From contig NZ_PDNU01000002.1 in NCBI RefSeq assembly GCF_002631185.1, forward strand, positions 124,001 through 188,000: a stretch of DNA of 64,000 bases, in the 5' to 3' direction. The notes under the pieces are model-generated. The model was not told the DNA's origin, made no database searches, and saw nothing but the letters and a program-made list of their open reading frames with translations. This document shows, in pieces, positions 35,430 to 43,710 of the stretch. This DNA comes from Teichococcus rhizosphaerae (GTDB lineage: Bacteria > Pseudomonadota > Alphaproteobacteria > Acetobacterales > Acetobacteraceae). The number at the start of each line of letters is the position of its first letter. Within the stretch, counting starts at the first letter, position 1. The translations under genes and the position numbers were made by a program.

Positions 35430-35762
35430 GAAACCCCCAAAACGCTATCTCCAGATCGGCCTGCACCGCGTTGATATTTCGGTAGCAAGCCCATGAGGGA
35501 GACGGCAATGGCGGAGCCTGTTACGGGTGGAAATACGATGTGATTCGCACAATCACGCGCCGCGTGAGCAGTCTTAATAAGACATTAATCCTAATTCAAG
35601 AGCGTTCCATGCGTTTTGCCACAGTGTTGCGGCAAAAATACAACAAATTCCCGCGACGAAGTTGCGCCGCAGCACGGCATCTTTCAAACGGAAACGGCGC
35701 CGGGAGGTTGCATCCCCCGGCGCCGATTCCACCCAGCCGGCGTCATTCGCCGGCGCTGCCGC
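35430..35762. other. Intergenic region, A/T-rich, with inverted repeat
   Basis: A 333-base gap, clearly richer in A/T than its surroundings (for example 35570-35600 and 35630-35650). It should contain the promoter of the CHAP gene on the minus strand, but no hexamer pair with proper spacing could be chosen. At 35614-35637 arms of TTTTGCC and GGCAAAA flank 10 bases; read on the minus strand they extend to a 10-bp stem with one G-U pair. It could be an operator or a bidirectional terminator. Confidence 0.5.
35696..35724 (-). terminator. Hairpin downstream of RidA gene
   Basis: Perfect 9-bp arms (35696-35704 and 35716-35724) with an 11-base loop lie 38 bases past the RidA stop. On the minus strand they are followed by GTTTCCGTTTG, a weak T-rich tail, so this is a likely but imperfect intrinsic terminator. 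Confidence 0.55.
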
Positions 35763-36113
35763 TCAGCGGCAGGCGGTGACCATGATCTCGACCAGGTGGC
35801 GCGGATCGGCCATGTTGGCCTGAACGCAGGCGCGCACCGGGGCGCCGCCCTCGGGCAGCCAGGCGGACCAGAGCTTGTTCATCGCCTCGCGGTCGCGGAT
35901 GTCCTTCAGCCAGATCTGGGCCTGGAGCAGCCGGGTCTTGTCGGTGCCGTGGCCTTCCAGCGCGGCGTCGATCTTGGCCAGCACCTGCTTGGTCTGGCCA
36001 AGCACGTCCTGGGAAAGGTCGTCGGCGGTCATGCCGGCCAGGAAGACGAAGCCATGATACTCGACGGCGCCGGACAGGACCGGGTTGACGTCGTGGCGGG
36101 TGATCTTGCTCAT
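35763..36113 (-). CDS. RidA family (YjgF/YER057c/UK114) protein
   Basis: Protein of 116 residues, the usual RidA length. It has the family features VEYHGFVFLAGMTADDL, QTKQVLAKIDAALEGHGTDKTRLLQAQIWLKDI and the C-terminal GGAPVRACVQANMADPRHLVEIMVTA, where the conserved Arg binds the imine carboxylate. RidA proteins hydrolyse reactive enamines/imines released by PLP enzymes; variants of this Rid subgroup may have other roles. The family helix and strand order is complete. ATG 36113 gives the normal MSKITRHDVNP-type start. Confidence 0.88.
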   Translation of the reverse strand: MSKITRHDVNPVLSGAVEYHGFVFLAGMTADDLSQDVLGQTKQVLAKIDAALEGHGTDKTRLLQAQIWLKDIRDREAMNKLWSAWLPEGGAPVRACVQANMADPRHLVEIMVTACR

Positions 36114-36238
36114 CGGATCTTCGCACTCCCTGTGCTGGGTCCGCCGGTCCGGACCAGCCCGGCCGGCGGGATGGGACCCCGCGCTTCTAGGCCGCGCATG
36201 AACGGCCCGCAAGGCGGGGGGTCCGGCCGGTCTGCGGC

Positions 36239-37219
36239 TCAGGGAACGGCGTGCGCGCCCCCCGAGGCCGCGGCCACGATCATCGTCTCGAACACCGACA
36301 CGCCGTGGATCGCCTGCTCCGGCGGCAGCGGATAGGCCGGGCCGCCCGCCACGGCCGCCGCGAAGGCCTCCAGCTCGGCGCGCTCGATGTCCAGCTTCGG
36401 GAAGTCGCGCACGGAGCCCTCTCCCTCGCGGGGGCGGTAGACCAGGTGCTCATGGTCCGTCAGCTCCGCCCAGCCCTCGCTGCCATAAAGGGCGATGCGC
36501 CAGCAGCGCGGCGCATAGGCCAGTGTGGCGAAGGTGCCGGTAGCGCCGCTGGCGAAGCGGCACAGCATGGCGGTGGTGTCGTCCAGCCCGTTCTCCAGCA
36601 CGCGGGCGGTGCTGTGGACGCTGACCTCGGCGATGGGGCCGGCCAGGTTCACCATCATGTCGATCATGTGGATGCCCATGCCGCCCATGCCGCCGAGCGG
36701 GCTCTCGCTGCGGTCGGCCCGCCACATGCCGGGCTTGTAGGCGGCGGCGCCGGGGCCGCTGAAATGCCCCTCCACATGCAGCAGCCGGCCGATGCGGCCA
36801 TCCGCCAGCATCGCCTTCAGCTCCGCCACCGCCGGCAGGAAGCGGCGGTTGTGGCCGAGCGCCAGCACCACCCCCGCTTCCCGGCAGGCCGCCACCGCCG
36901 CCTCGGCGCTGGCCCTGGACAGGGTGAAGGGCTTCTCCACGAAGACCGCCTTGCCCGCCCGCGCGGCGGCGATCACCTGCTCCGCGTGCAGCCTGTGCGG
37001 CGTGGCCAGCACCACGGCCCGCACCTCGGGGTCGGCCAGCGCCGCCTCGTAGCTGTCATGCAGCCGCAGCCCCTGCGCCCGCGCCCAGTCGCGCGCCTTG
37101 TCCGGCGTGCCGGTGCTGCCGGCGACGAAGCGGATCCCCGCCCCTTCCCGGCCCTGCACGCTTTCCACCAGGGTGCGCCCCCAGCGTCCCATGCCGATGA
37201 TCGCGGCTTGCAGGCTCAT
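36239..37219 (-). CDS. Gfo/Idh/MocA family NAD(P)-dependent oxidoreductase
   Basis: Oxidoreductase of 326 residues. A Rossmann start AAIIGMGRWGRTLVESVQG, VVLATPHRLHAEQVIAAA and the family motif VFVEKPF (catalytic Lys) are followed by GHNRRFLPAV and an alpha/beta C-terminal domain with GGMGGMGIHMIDMMV, where His is the second catalytic-type residue. Such enzymes oxidise sugars, inositols or related alcohols; the substrate is unknown. Its start overlaps the stop of the MFS transporter gene (ATGA), suggesting uptake or export and conversion of the same compound. Confidence 0.9.
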   Translation of the reverse strand: MSLQAAIIGMGRWGRTLVESVQGREGAGIRFVAGSTGTPDKARDWARAQGLRLHDSYEAALADPEVRAVVLATPHRLHAEQVIAAARAGKAVFVEKPFTLSRASAEAAVAACREAGVVLALGHNRRFLPAVAELKAMLADGRIGRLLHVEGHFSGPGAAAYKPGMWRADRSESPLGGMGGMGIHMIDMMVNLAGPIAEVSVHSTARVLENGLDDTTAMLCRFASGATGTFATLAYAPRCWRIALYGSEGWAELTDHEHLVYRPREGEGSVRDFPKLDIERAELEAFAAAVAGGPAYPLPPEQAIHGVSVFETMIVAAASGGAHAVP

Positions 37220-38493
37220 CGCCTTCTCCCCTCTTCCAGGCTTTCCTCCGGCGGGCCTTCCAGCGCCGCCTCGATGCCGCGATGCCGCGCCCAGCCCCAG
37301 GCAAAGACCAGGAGACCCAGCGCCACCCCCACCAGCGTCGGCCAGCGCAGCCCGAAGGCCTCGCCCGCCGCGCCGAGCAGCAGCGCGCCGAGCGCCGGGC
37401 AGGCGCGCGTGATCATGCCCCACAGCGCCAGCACGCGGCCGCGCATGGCCGGGTCCGCCGCCGTCTGGGCGAGCTGCTGCACGGAGATGCCGTGCAGCGA
37501 GGCGGTGGCGCCGATCAGCGCCGCGCAGAGCAGGCCGAAGGGGAACCACCCGGTGGCGACGAAGCCCGCCGTCGCCACCGCCTGGGCGAGCCCCGCCAGG
37601 ATGGCGATCCGGGTGGCCCCCGCCGTGCGCCCGCGCGCCGCCAGCCACAGCCCGGCCAGCAGGGCGCCGACGCCGAAGCAGGCCGTGATCAGCGCCAGGG
37701 ATTCGGCGCCACGGCCGAAATTGCGCTCGACAAAGGGCGGCAGCAGCTCCTGCACCGCGCGCAGCAGCACGCCGAGCGAGGCGGCGTAGAGCAGCAGCGG
37801 CCCGAGCCCCGGGTGACGCGCCACATAGCTGAAGCCCTCCCGCACCTCGCCAAGCAGGCTGCCGGTGGCGGGGTGGCCGCGGCGTTGGGCAGGGTCCACC
37901 CGCAGCATGGGCATGGTGACGACGGCGCTGAGATAGGCCACCGCGTTGCAGGCGATGGCCGGCGCCACGCCGAAGCCGGCGATGACCGGCCCGGCCAGCG
38001 CCGGCCCGATGAAGCGCGCGACGTTGAAGATGAGGCTGTTGCAGGCTACCGCCGCCGGCAGGTCGGCACGGCCGACGATGCCGGCCATCAGCGTCTGCCG
38101 CGCCGGCTGGGCGAAGCTGGCGGCGGTGCCGCCGCACAATTCCAGCAGCAGCAGGTATTCGATGCGCATGGTGCCGGTGGCCACCAGCGCCGCCACCGCC
38201 GCCGCCTCGAGCCCGATGACGGCCTGCGAGACGGTGGCCAGCCGCAGCCGGTCCACCCGGTCCGCCACCGCGCCGGCGATCGGGCTGATCACCGCCGCCG
38301 GTGCCAGGTCGCAGAAGGCGACGAGGCCGACCCAGAGGGCGCTGCCCGTCAGCTCCCAGGCGAGCCAGGCAACGGCGATGCGGTGCATCCACAGCCCCGT
38401 CCAGGCGGCGAGGCTGGCGGCGAAGAAGATGCGGGCGTTTCGGGTCGCCAGCGCGCGCCCCAGCGCGCCGAAGGGCGACCGGAAGGCCGGCAG
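37216..38493 (-). CDS. MFS transporter, enterobactin exporter (EntS)-like
   Basis: Inner-membrane transporter of about 425 residues and 10-12 membrane segments of the MFS_3 type: FFAASLAAWTGLWMHRIAVA, AWELTGSALWVGL, the loop AGAVADRVDRLRL, and AARQTL-like QPARQTLMAGIVGRADLPAA. No ATG, GTG or TTG occurs in frame near the conserved start; the family-normal N-terminus would be a CTG at 38493, directly after the stop of the lipoprotein gene. A TTG inside that gene is the next upstream candidate. Coupled to the Gfo/Idh gene. Substrate unknown. Confidence 0.82.
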   Translation of the reverse strand: MPAFRSPFGALGRALATRNARIFFAASLAAWTGLWMHRIAVAWLAWELTGSALWVGLVAFCDLAPAAVISPIAGAVADRVDRLRLATVSQAVIGLEAAAVAALVATGTMRIEYLLLLELCGGTAASFAQPARQTLMAGIVGRADLPAAVACNSLIFNVARFIGPALAGPVIAGFGVAPAIACNAVAYLSAVVTMPMLRVDPAQRRGHPATGSLLGEVREGFSYVARHPGLGPLLLYAASLGVLLRAVQELLPPFVERNFGRGAESLALITACFGVGALLAGLWLAARGRTAGATRIAILAGLAQAVATAGFVATGWFPFGLLCAALIGATASLHGISVQQLAQTAADPAMRGRVLALWGMITRACPALGALLLGAAGEAFGLRWPTLVGVALGLLVFAWGWARHRGIEAALEGPPEESLEEGRRR

Positions 38494-38494
38494 C

Positions 38495-38827
38495 TCAGGA
38501 GCCCCGCCCGCTCCCCGTGGGTGAGGCCGGAACCGGCGGCTGCTCCCGCGCGCCGCGCATGCAGTCGTCGAGCAGGCGGTCGCGCTCGAAGCGGGCGCCA
38601 AGCTGGGAACGCTCCATCGGGTTGCCGATGAAGGCGCCGCTGCCGAGGCGCGACTCGGCCTCGTCCACCCGCATGGTCTGGCCGCGCTCGCGGAACCGCA
38701 TCTGCCGCTCCACCTCCACGCGGCAGGCGGCGCTGGCGGCGTCGCGCTGCCGCTGCTCCGGCGTGGGCGGCGGCGGCGCGGCACAGGCGCCCGACAGCAG
38801 CAGCAGGGGGAGGATCAGGCGTTTCAT
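38495..38827 (-). CDS. Small putative lipoprotein
   Basis: Protein of 110 residues beginning MKRLILPLLLLSGACAAPPP, a lipoprotein-type leader with Cys at 15. The preceding residues (SGA) deviate from the usual L-A/S-G/A box. The mature part is Arg/Glu-rich and helical (EQRQRDAASAACRVEVERQM), includes GAFIGNPMERSQL and FERDRLLDDCMRGA, and has two further cysteines that could form a disulfide. Unknown function, likely anchored to the outer membrane. It lies directly upstream of the MFS gene on the same strand. Confidence 0.75.
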   Translation of the reverse strand: MKRLILPLLLLSGACAAPPPPTPEQRQRDAASAACRVEVERQMRFRERGQTMRVDEAESRLGSGAFIGNPMERSQLGARFERDRLLDDCMRGAREQPPVPASPTGSGRGS

Positions 38828-38895
38828 GGCGCGCTCCGGCGGTGTCAGGCGAAGGATAGGGCGGGCGGCGACGGCGCTGCGGAGGGCCGGCCGGT

Positions 38896-39432
38896 TCAGC
38901 GCGTGGCGCCCCGCCCCGCGACTCCGCTCTCCACCCCTGCCCCCGCCTCGCCGGCGATGCGGTTGGACAATAGACGCTTCATGCCGGTTTCGTCGAACCG
39001 CGCCCCGGCATCGAGCGGTGCTGCTGCGGCGGCGGCGAGCAGCGCCGGGTGCAGCTCGATGCCGTCGGCGGCGATGGCGAACAGGCCCCGCGTCCAGCTC
39101 GCGCGGCCCAGCAGCTCGACCAGCGCCAGGAGGCGCAGGCAAAGGGCGAGGCCGGCCAGGGTGCCGAGCCCCACGGCGCGGTCCACCGCCTCGGCCCAGC
39201 AGGCGGCGTCCGCATCGGCCAGCACCAGCACGGCGCCACCCTCGAAGAGCAGGGTGCGGTGCGGCCCCCAGGCCTCGGCCGCGGCGGCCGCGCGCGCCGC
39301 GTCCCAGGCCAGGGCCAGCGCCCGGGGAGCGACGGGCGGCAGCGTCTCGGGCGCGCCGGGAATGGCGTAGTGCAGCGCCCCGTCCGCCGCCACGGCGACA
39401 CGGACCACGCCCTCTCGGGAACTCGTCGGCAT
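38896..39432 (-). CDS. Hypothetical protein, 178 aa
   Basis: Ala-rich protein without a recognised domain. It opens with strand-like VVRVAVAADGALHYAIPGAP, has RTLLFEGGAVLVLADADAACW and a Leu-rich helix GLALCLRLLALVELLG, and ends with a Gly/Ala-rich tail after DETGMKRLL. No signal peptide. The alternating strand and helix pattern of residues 60-150 could be an alpha/beta fold. ATG 39432 gives the best start; an ATG further upstream in frame would add an Arg/Pro-rich segment. Same strand as the lipoprotein gene, 68 bases apart. Confidence 0.6.
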   Translation of the reverse strand: MPTSSREGVVRVAVAADGALHYAIPGAPETLPPVAPRALALAWDAARAAAAAEAWGPHRTLLFEGGAVLVLADADAACWAEAVDRAVGLGTLAGLALCLRLLALVELLGRASWTRGLFAIAADGIELHPALLAAAAAAPLDAGARFDETGMKRLLSNRIAGEAGAGVESGVAGRGATR

Positions 39433-39653
39433 GGCCAGAGAATGGGGCTTCGGGCCGCGCGATGCCAGGGCCGGCCACTCCCCGCGGGGAGCGGACCAGC
39501 CCCGCGGGGCTGGAAGGAACCGCATGGGATAGGGACAGGCGCCCGGATGCCGCCGCAGGCTCGACATCCGGGCGGTGCCCCCGCACGCCCTTTTTCCCCT
39601 CCGGGGAGGGAGGGTGCCAGGCCGGGGCGGTCCCGGCCGGCGGGCGGGCGGAT

Positions 39654-40406
39654 TCACATCGCCGGCGCGGCCGGGCCGGCCGGCGTGGTGGCGATCTGCG
39701 GCTTGTCGCCCGAGGCCACGTCCTGGCCGAGCGCGCGGGCAAGCCAGCCGCCCAGCACGGCGCCCGCCATGGGCGCCAGCCAGAACAGCCACAGCTGGAA
39801 GATGTATTCCCCGCCGGCGAAGAGCGCCGGCCCGGTGCTGCGCGCCGGGTTGACCGAGGTGTTGGTGACGGGAATGGCCATCAGGTGGATCAGCGTCAGC
39901 GCCAGCCCGATGGCGATGGGGGCGAAGCCGCCCGGCGCCTTCGGCGCCGTGGCGCCCATGATCACCACCAGGAAGATGGCGGTGGCGACCACCTCCATCA
40001 CCAGGCAGGCCAGCAGCGAGTATTGCCCCGGGCTCAGCGCCCCGTAGCCATTGGCCGCGAAGCCGCCCGCCTCGAAGCCCGGCTTGCCGCTGGCGATCAG
40101 GTAGAGCAGCGCGGCGGCGAGCACCGCCCCCACCACCTGCGCCGCCATGTAGGGCAGCAGGAAGGAAGCGGGCACGCGGCCGCCGACCCAGAGGCCCAGC
40201 GTGACCGCCGGGTTGAAGTGCCCGCCCGAGATGGGCCCCACCGCATAGGCCATGGTCAGCACCGTCAGCCCGAAGGCCAGCGCGACGCCCGCGAAGCCGA
40301 TGCCGAGGCCGGGATAGGCGGCCGCCAGCACGGCACTGCCGCAGCCGCCGAAGGTAAGCCAGGCGGTGCCGAGGAATTCGGCTGCCATGCGCCTGTTCAT
40401 GTCCAT
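39654..40406 (-). CDS. aqpZ: Aquaporin Z-like water channel (MIP family)
   Basis: Six-helix channel of 250 residues. Both NPA motifs are intact: [16 protein letters not shown] and [19 protein letters not shown], the latter with the Arg of the selectivity filter. The start [20 protein letters not shown] and the sequence length match AqpZ. The selectivity filter reads as water-specific (His/Arg-type) from the motifs seen; glycerol facilitator marks (NPARD) are absent. The C-terminus carries a ~25-residue Ala/Pro/Gln tail. ATG 40406 is taken; ATG 40400 is equally possible. Confidence 0.94.
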   Translation of the reverse strand: MDMNRRMAAEFLGTAWLTFGGCGSAVLAAAYPGLGIGFAGVALAFGLTVLTMAYAVGPISGGHFNPAVTLGLWVGGRVPASFLLPYMAAQVVGAVLAAALLYLIASGKPGFEAGGFAANGYGALSPGQYSLLACLVMEVVATAIFLVVIMGATAPKAPGGFAPIAIGLALTLIHLMAIPVTNTSVNPARSTGPALFAGGEYIFQLWLFWLAPMAGAVLGGWLARALGQDVASGDKPQIATTPAGPAAPAM

Positions 40407-40620
40407 CCTTGCACGCCCCTGGCTGGGTGATGCCGCCCGCGGCGGCCTGCCTGGCCGCCGCCTCCCAGGGCAGCGTCCTCCAGGTCCGCCGAGCATAGCC
40501 CGAATTGCTCACGAATCCTTACGCTTTTGGGTGAGCGTCAGGCGGCGGGCACTGAATAAAACGAGAGCGGAATGTTTTCGCGGGCTGGACCCTGGCCGCC
40601 ACTGGCCTAGCATCGCGGCC

Positions 40621-41883
40621 ATGACCCATCCCGCCGACCTTTCCGCCACCGAGGCCGCCGCGCGCATCGCCGCAGGCACCCTCTCCCCCGCCGCGCTGGC
40701 CGAGGCCTGCCTGGAGCGTGCCGCCGCCCGTGACGCGACGGTGCGCGCCTTCGCGGCACTGGAGCCCGCGCGGGTGCGGCGGGCGGTGGCGGGCGCCCTT
40801 CCCGGCCCGCTGCACGGCCTGCCGGTGGGGGTGAAGGACGTGCTCGACACCGCAGACCTGCCCTCGCAATACGGCTCGCCCATCTGGTCCGGGCACCGGC
40901 CGCGCTCCGATGCGGCGGCCGTGGCGCTGGCGCGCCGGGCCGGCGGCGTGGTCCAGGGCAAGACCGTCACCACCGAGTTCGCGACGCGCCACCCCGGACC
41001 CACCACCAACCCGCACGATCCGGCCCGCACCCCCGGCGGCTCCAGCCAGGGTTCGGCGGCCGGCGTGGCGGCGGGCTTCTTTCCGCTGGCCTTCGGCACG
41101 CAGACGGCGGGCTCCGTGCTGCGCCCGGCGGCCTATTGCGGCATCACGGGCTTCAAGCCGAGCTTCGGGCTGATCCACCGCGCCGGCATGAAGGTGATGA
41201 GCGAGAGCCTGGACACGATCGGCGTGTTCGGGCGCGGCGCCGCCGATTGCGCGCTGTTCGCCGGCGCCCTCACCGGGCTCGACCTTTCCGCCGCCGCCCA
41301 TGCGGCGCCCCGCATCGCCCTCTGCTTCGGCCCTGGCGAGGCGGTGCTGAGCGGGGACAGCCGCGCCCGCATCGAGGAGGTCGCCGCCGCCTGCGCCCGC
41401 GCCGGGGCGCGGGTCACGCCCTTCGCCCTCACCGCGCCGCTGCTGGCGGCGGTGGAGGCGCACCCCGTGGTGATGAACGCCGAGACGGCGCACGCCCTGG
41501 CCTGGGAGCGGGCCACCGCGCGCGCCCTGATCTCGCCCGTGCTGAACGAGCGGCTGGACTGGGCGGAGAGCCTGCCCGTTTCCGCCCTGATCGAGGGGCG
41601 CGCCGCCTTCGCCGCCGCCCGCGCCGCCTTCCGCGACCTGATGGCCGATCACGACATCCTGCTCACCGCCTCCGCCCCCTCCGAGGCGCCGCTGGGCATC
41701 GCCGCGACGGGCGACCCGGCCTGTAACGCGCTGTGGACGGCGCTGCACGGTCCCTGCATCAGCCTGCCGGCCGGCACGGGGGCGGCGGGCATGCCGCTTG
41801 GCGTGCAGCTCGTCGCGCCCTTCGGCGCGGATGCGGCGCTGCTGGGCTGGGCGCGCTGGGTGGAGCGGGCGATCGGCGGCTGA
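40621..41883 (+). CDS. Amidase signature family protein
   Basis: Enzyme of 420 residues with the Ser-cisSer-Lys triad: Lys in LPVGVKDVLDTADLP, cis-Ser in PGGSSQGSAAGVAAGF, and nucleophile Ser in GTQTAGSVLRPAAYCGITGFKPS. The signature has Gln where GGSSGGSA is usual. It hydrolyses C-N amide bonds; the substrate cannot be told. The C-terminal part is a little short compared with GatA and lacks tRNA-amidotransferase context, so it is not likely GatA. ATG 40621. It is divergent from the aquaporin gene. Confidence 0.9.
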   Translation: MTHPADLSATEAAARIAAGTLSPAALAEACLERAAARDATVRAFAALEPARVRRAVAGALPGPLHGLPVGVKDVLDTADLPSQYGSPIWSGHRPRSDAAAVALARRAGGVVQGKTVTTEFATRHPGPTTNPHDPARTPGGSSQGSAAGVAAGFFPLAFGTQTAGSVLRPAAYCGITGFKPSFGLIHRAGMKVMSESLDTIGVFGRGAADCALFAGALTGLDLSAAAHAAPRIALCFGPGEAVLSGDSRARIEEVAAACARAGARVTPFALTAPLLAAVEAHPVVMNAETAHALAWERATARALISPVLNERLDWAESLPVSALIEGRAAFAAARAAFRDLMADHDILLTASAPSEAPLGIAATGDPACNALWTALHGPCISLPAGTGAAGMPLGVQLVAPFGADAALLGWARWVERAIGG

Positions 41884-41915
41884 GGCAACAGGCGGCCATG
41901 GCGGGAGGGACGACG

Positions 41916-42797
41916 ATGACGGTGTTCCTGTGCACGGCCTGCGGCACCTTCTACCCGGAGGCCGCCGCGCCGCCCGCGTCCTGCCCCATCTGCGAGGACG
42001 AGCGGCAATACGTGCCCGCCGCCGGGCAGTCCTGGACCAGCCGCGAGGCCCTGGCCGGGCGGCACCGCAACGCCTGGCGCCGGCACGAGCCGGGGCTGTT
42101 CAGCATCCAGACCGTGCCGGCCTTCGCCATCGACCAGCGCGCCTTCCTGCTGGTGACGCCGCGCGGCAACATCCTGTGGGACTGCATCGCCCTGCTCGAC
42201 GAGGCGACGGAGGCGCTGGTGCGCGGCCTGGGCGGGATCGCCGCCATCGCCATCTCGCACCCCCACTACTACACGGCGATGCAGGACTGGGCGGCCGCCT
42301 TCGGCGCCACCCTCCACCTGCACGCGGCGGACCGGGAGTGGATCATGCGCCCCTCTCCGGCCCTGCACCTGTGGGAAGGCGAGACGCTGGAGGTGGCGCC
42401 GGGAGCGACGCTGATCCGCGCCGGCGGCCACTTCCCCGGCGGCACGGTGCTGCACTGGGCGGGAACGGCGGACGAGGCGGGGGCGCTGCTGGCGGGGGAC
42501 ATCGTCCAGGTGACGCCCGGCGCGCGCCGCGTCTCCTTCATGTGGAGCTACCCGAACATGATGCCCCTGCCCGCCGCCGAGGTGCGGCGCGTGGCGGCGC
42601 GGCTGGCGCCCTGGCGCTTCCAGCGCATCTACGGCGCCTTCGCCGGCCAGGACGTGCCGCGCGATGGGCCGGAGGTCATTGCCCGCTCCGCCGCCCGCTA
42701 TGTGGAGTTGCTGGAAAAGGGAACGGGGCTCCCGCCGGCCCGGGATGCGGGGCCGGGCGCCCGTCACCCGTCTGGCCGGGGTCATCCGGCAGGGTGA
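41916..42797 (+). CDS. MBL-fold protein with N-terminal zinc ribbon
   Basis: Protein of 293 residues. The N-terminus is a rubredoxin/zinc-ribbon-like knuckle: CTACGTFYPEAAAPPASCPIC. The rest is an MBL-fold domain in which the normal HxHxDH is replaced by SHPHYYTAMQDWAAAF; downstream HAADREWIM, AGGHFPGGTVLHW, LLAGDIVQV and FMWSYPNMMPLP are retained. Metal binding of the usual type is thus reduced to fewer ligands. GGGAGGG 6 bases before ATG 41916 decides the start over ATG 41898. Located 33 bases after the amidase gene and probably transcribed with it. Confidence 0.85.
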   Translation: MTVFLCTACGTFYPEAAAPPASCPICEDERQYVPAAGQSWTSREALAGRHRNAWRRHEPGLFSIQTVPAFAIDQRAFLLVTPRGNILWDCIALLDEATEALVRGLGGIAAIAISHPHYYTAMQDWAAAFGATLHLHAADREWIMRPSPALHLWEGETLEVAPGATLIRAGGHFPGGTVLHWAGTADEAGALLAGDIVQVTPGARRVSFMWSYPNMMPLPAAEVRRVAARLAPWRFQRIYGAFAGQDVPRDGPEVIARSAARYVELLEKGTGLPPARDAGPGARHPSGRGHPAG

Positions 42798-42855
42798 GGG
42801 CGCAGGCCGCGGCAGAGGGCCGGAGCCGTCGCAGCAGGCCGGGAAGCGACCAGCC

Positions 42856-43710
42856 CTAGCGCAAGGGCCTGAAGCAATAAAGCATCAGCCACTGCTCCAG
42901 GTTGGCGCGCACGACAGGGTCGATCACCCCCTCCAGCGCGGCGATGTCGGCAGGCAGGTCGCCGCTGACCGGCAGGGGCGGCAGGAAGCGCAGCCGGAAA
43001 CGCGGCCCCGGCTCGCGCAGCGCGTAGGCCGCCACCAGGGGCGCGCCGGTTCTGGCGGCCAGGCGCAGGGCGGTGGCGATGTTGCCCCCTTTCGGCAATG
43101 GCCGCCCCAGCGCCGGGGCATTGACCAGCCCGTGCTTGTACTCGTCCAGGTAGATCAGCAGCGGCTGGTCCGCCTCGAGACCGCGCAGCGCCTCGCGCGG
43201 GGCCATGGTGCTGGGCTGGATCAACCGCGCCCCGTAGGCGGTGCGGGCCCGTATGGCGATGGCGTGCTTGGTGGGGCTCAGAGGCGGCTGGTAGATGAAG
43301 TTGACCGGGTGGCCGAGAGCGCACAGCGCCGCGCCGATCACCTCCCAGTTGCCGAGATGCAGCCCGGCAACGACGACCCGCCCCCGCGGCAGGTGCTCCG
43401 CCCCTTCCACCACGATCCGCCCCTCCTTCCAGAAGCGGCCGAGGGCGGAGAACTCGGCCAGGCAGCGGGCCGCCTGGGTCAGGTTGGACAAGGCGAGGCG
43501 GCGGCGTTCCTTCTCGTCCAGCTCCGGCCGCAGCACGGCCAGCGCGGCCATGGTGCGCTCCAGCTTGGGCCGGTGCCGCAGCGGGATGGCGAAGCGCGCC
43601 AGCCCCGCCCCCATGGCCGAGCAGAGCGGCACCGGCAGCAGCCGCATGAACTCGTGCAGGGCGCGGTCCTTGGCGCCTTCGGCGGGCGATGCCCAGCGCG
43701 GCTCAGCCAT
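42856..43710 (-). CDS. LpxL/HtrB-like lysophospholipid acyltransferase
   Basis: Membrane-associated acyltransferase of 284 residues. The catalytic block is VVVAGLHLGNWEVIGAAL (HX4E form typical of LpxL/HtrB), followed by GHPVNFIYQPP, YLDEYKHG (where the LpxL family has DQ) and GAPLVAAYALREPG. Classical enzymes add a secondary acyl chain to lipid A; here the variant DE and the coupling to a P450 gene make another lipid substrate possible. ATG 43710 overlaps the P450 stop; an upstream ATG at 43767 would add Arg/Pro-rich residues inside the P450 tail. Confidence 0.85.
   Translation of the reverse strand: MAEPRWASPAEGAKDRALHEFMRLLPVPLCSAMGAGLARFAIPLRHRPKLERTMAALAVLRPELDEKERRRLALSNLTQAARCLAEFSALGRFWKEGRIVVEGAEHLPRGRVVVAGLHLGNWEVIGAALCALGHPVNFIYQPPLSPTKHAIAIRARTAYGARLIQPSTMAPREALRGLEADQPLLIYLDEYKHGLVNAPALGRPLPKGGNIATALRLAARTGAPLVAAYALREPGPRFRLRFLPPLPVSGDLPADIAALEGVIDPVVRANLEQWLMLYCFRPLR

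Noticed and set aside
35540-35779. Plus-strand frame of 79 codons in the CHAP-RidA intergenic region
   Set aside because: It starts with GTG without a ribosome binding site, runs through two inverted repeats and into the end of the RidA gene.
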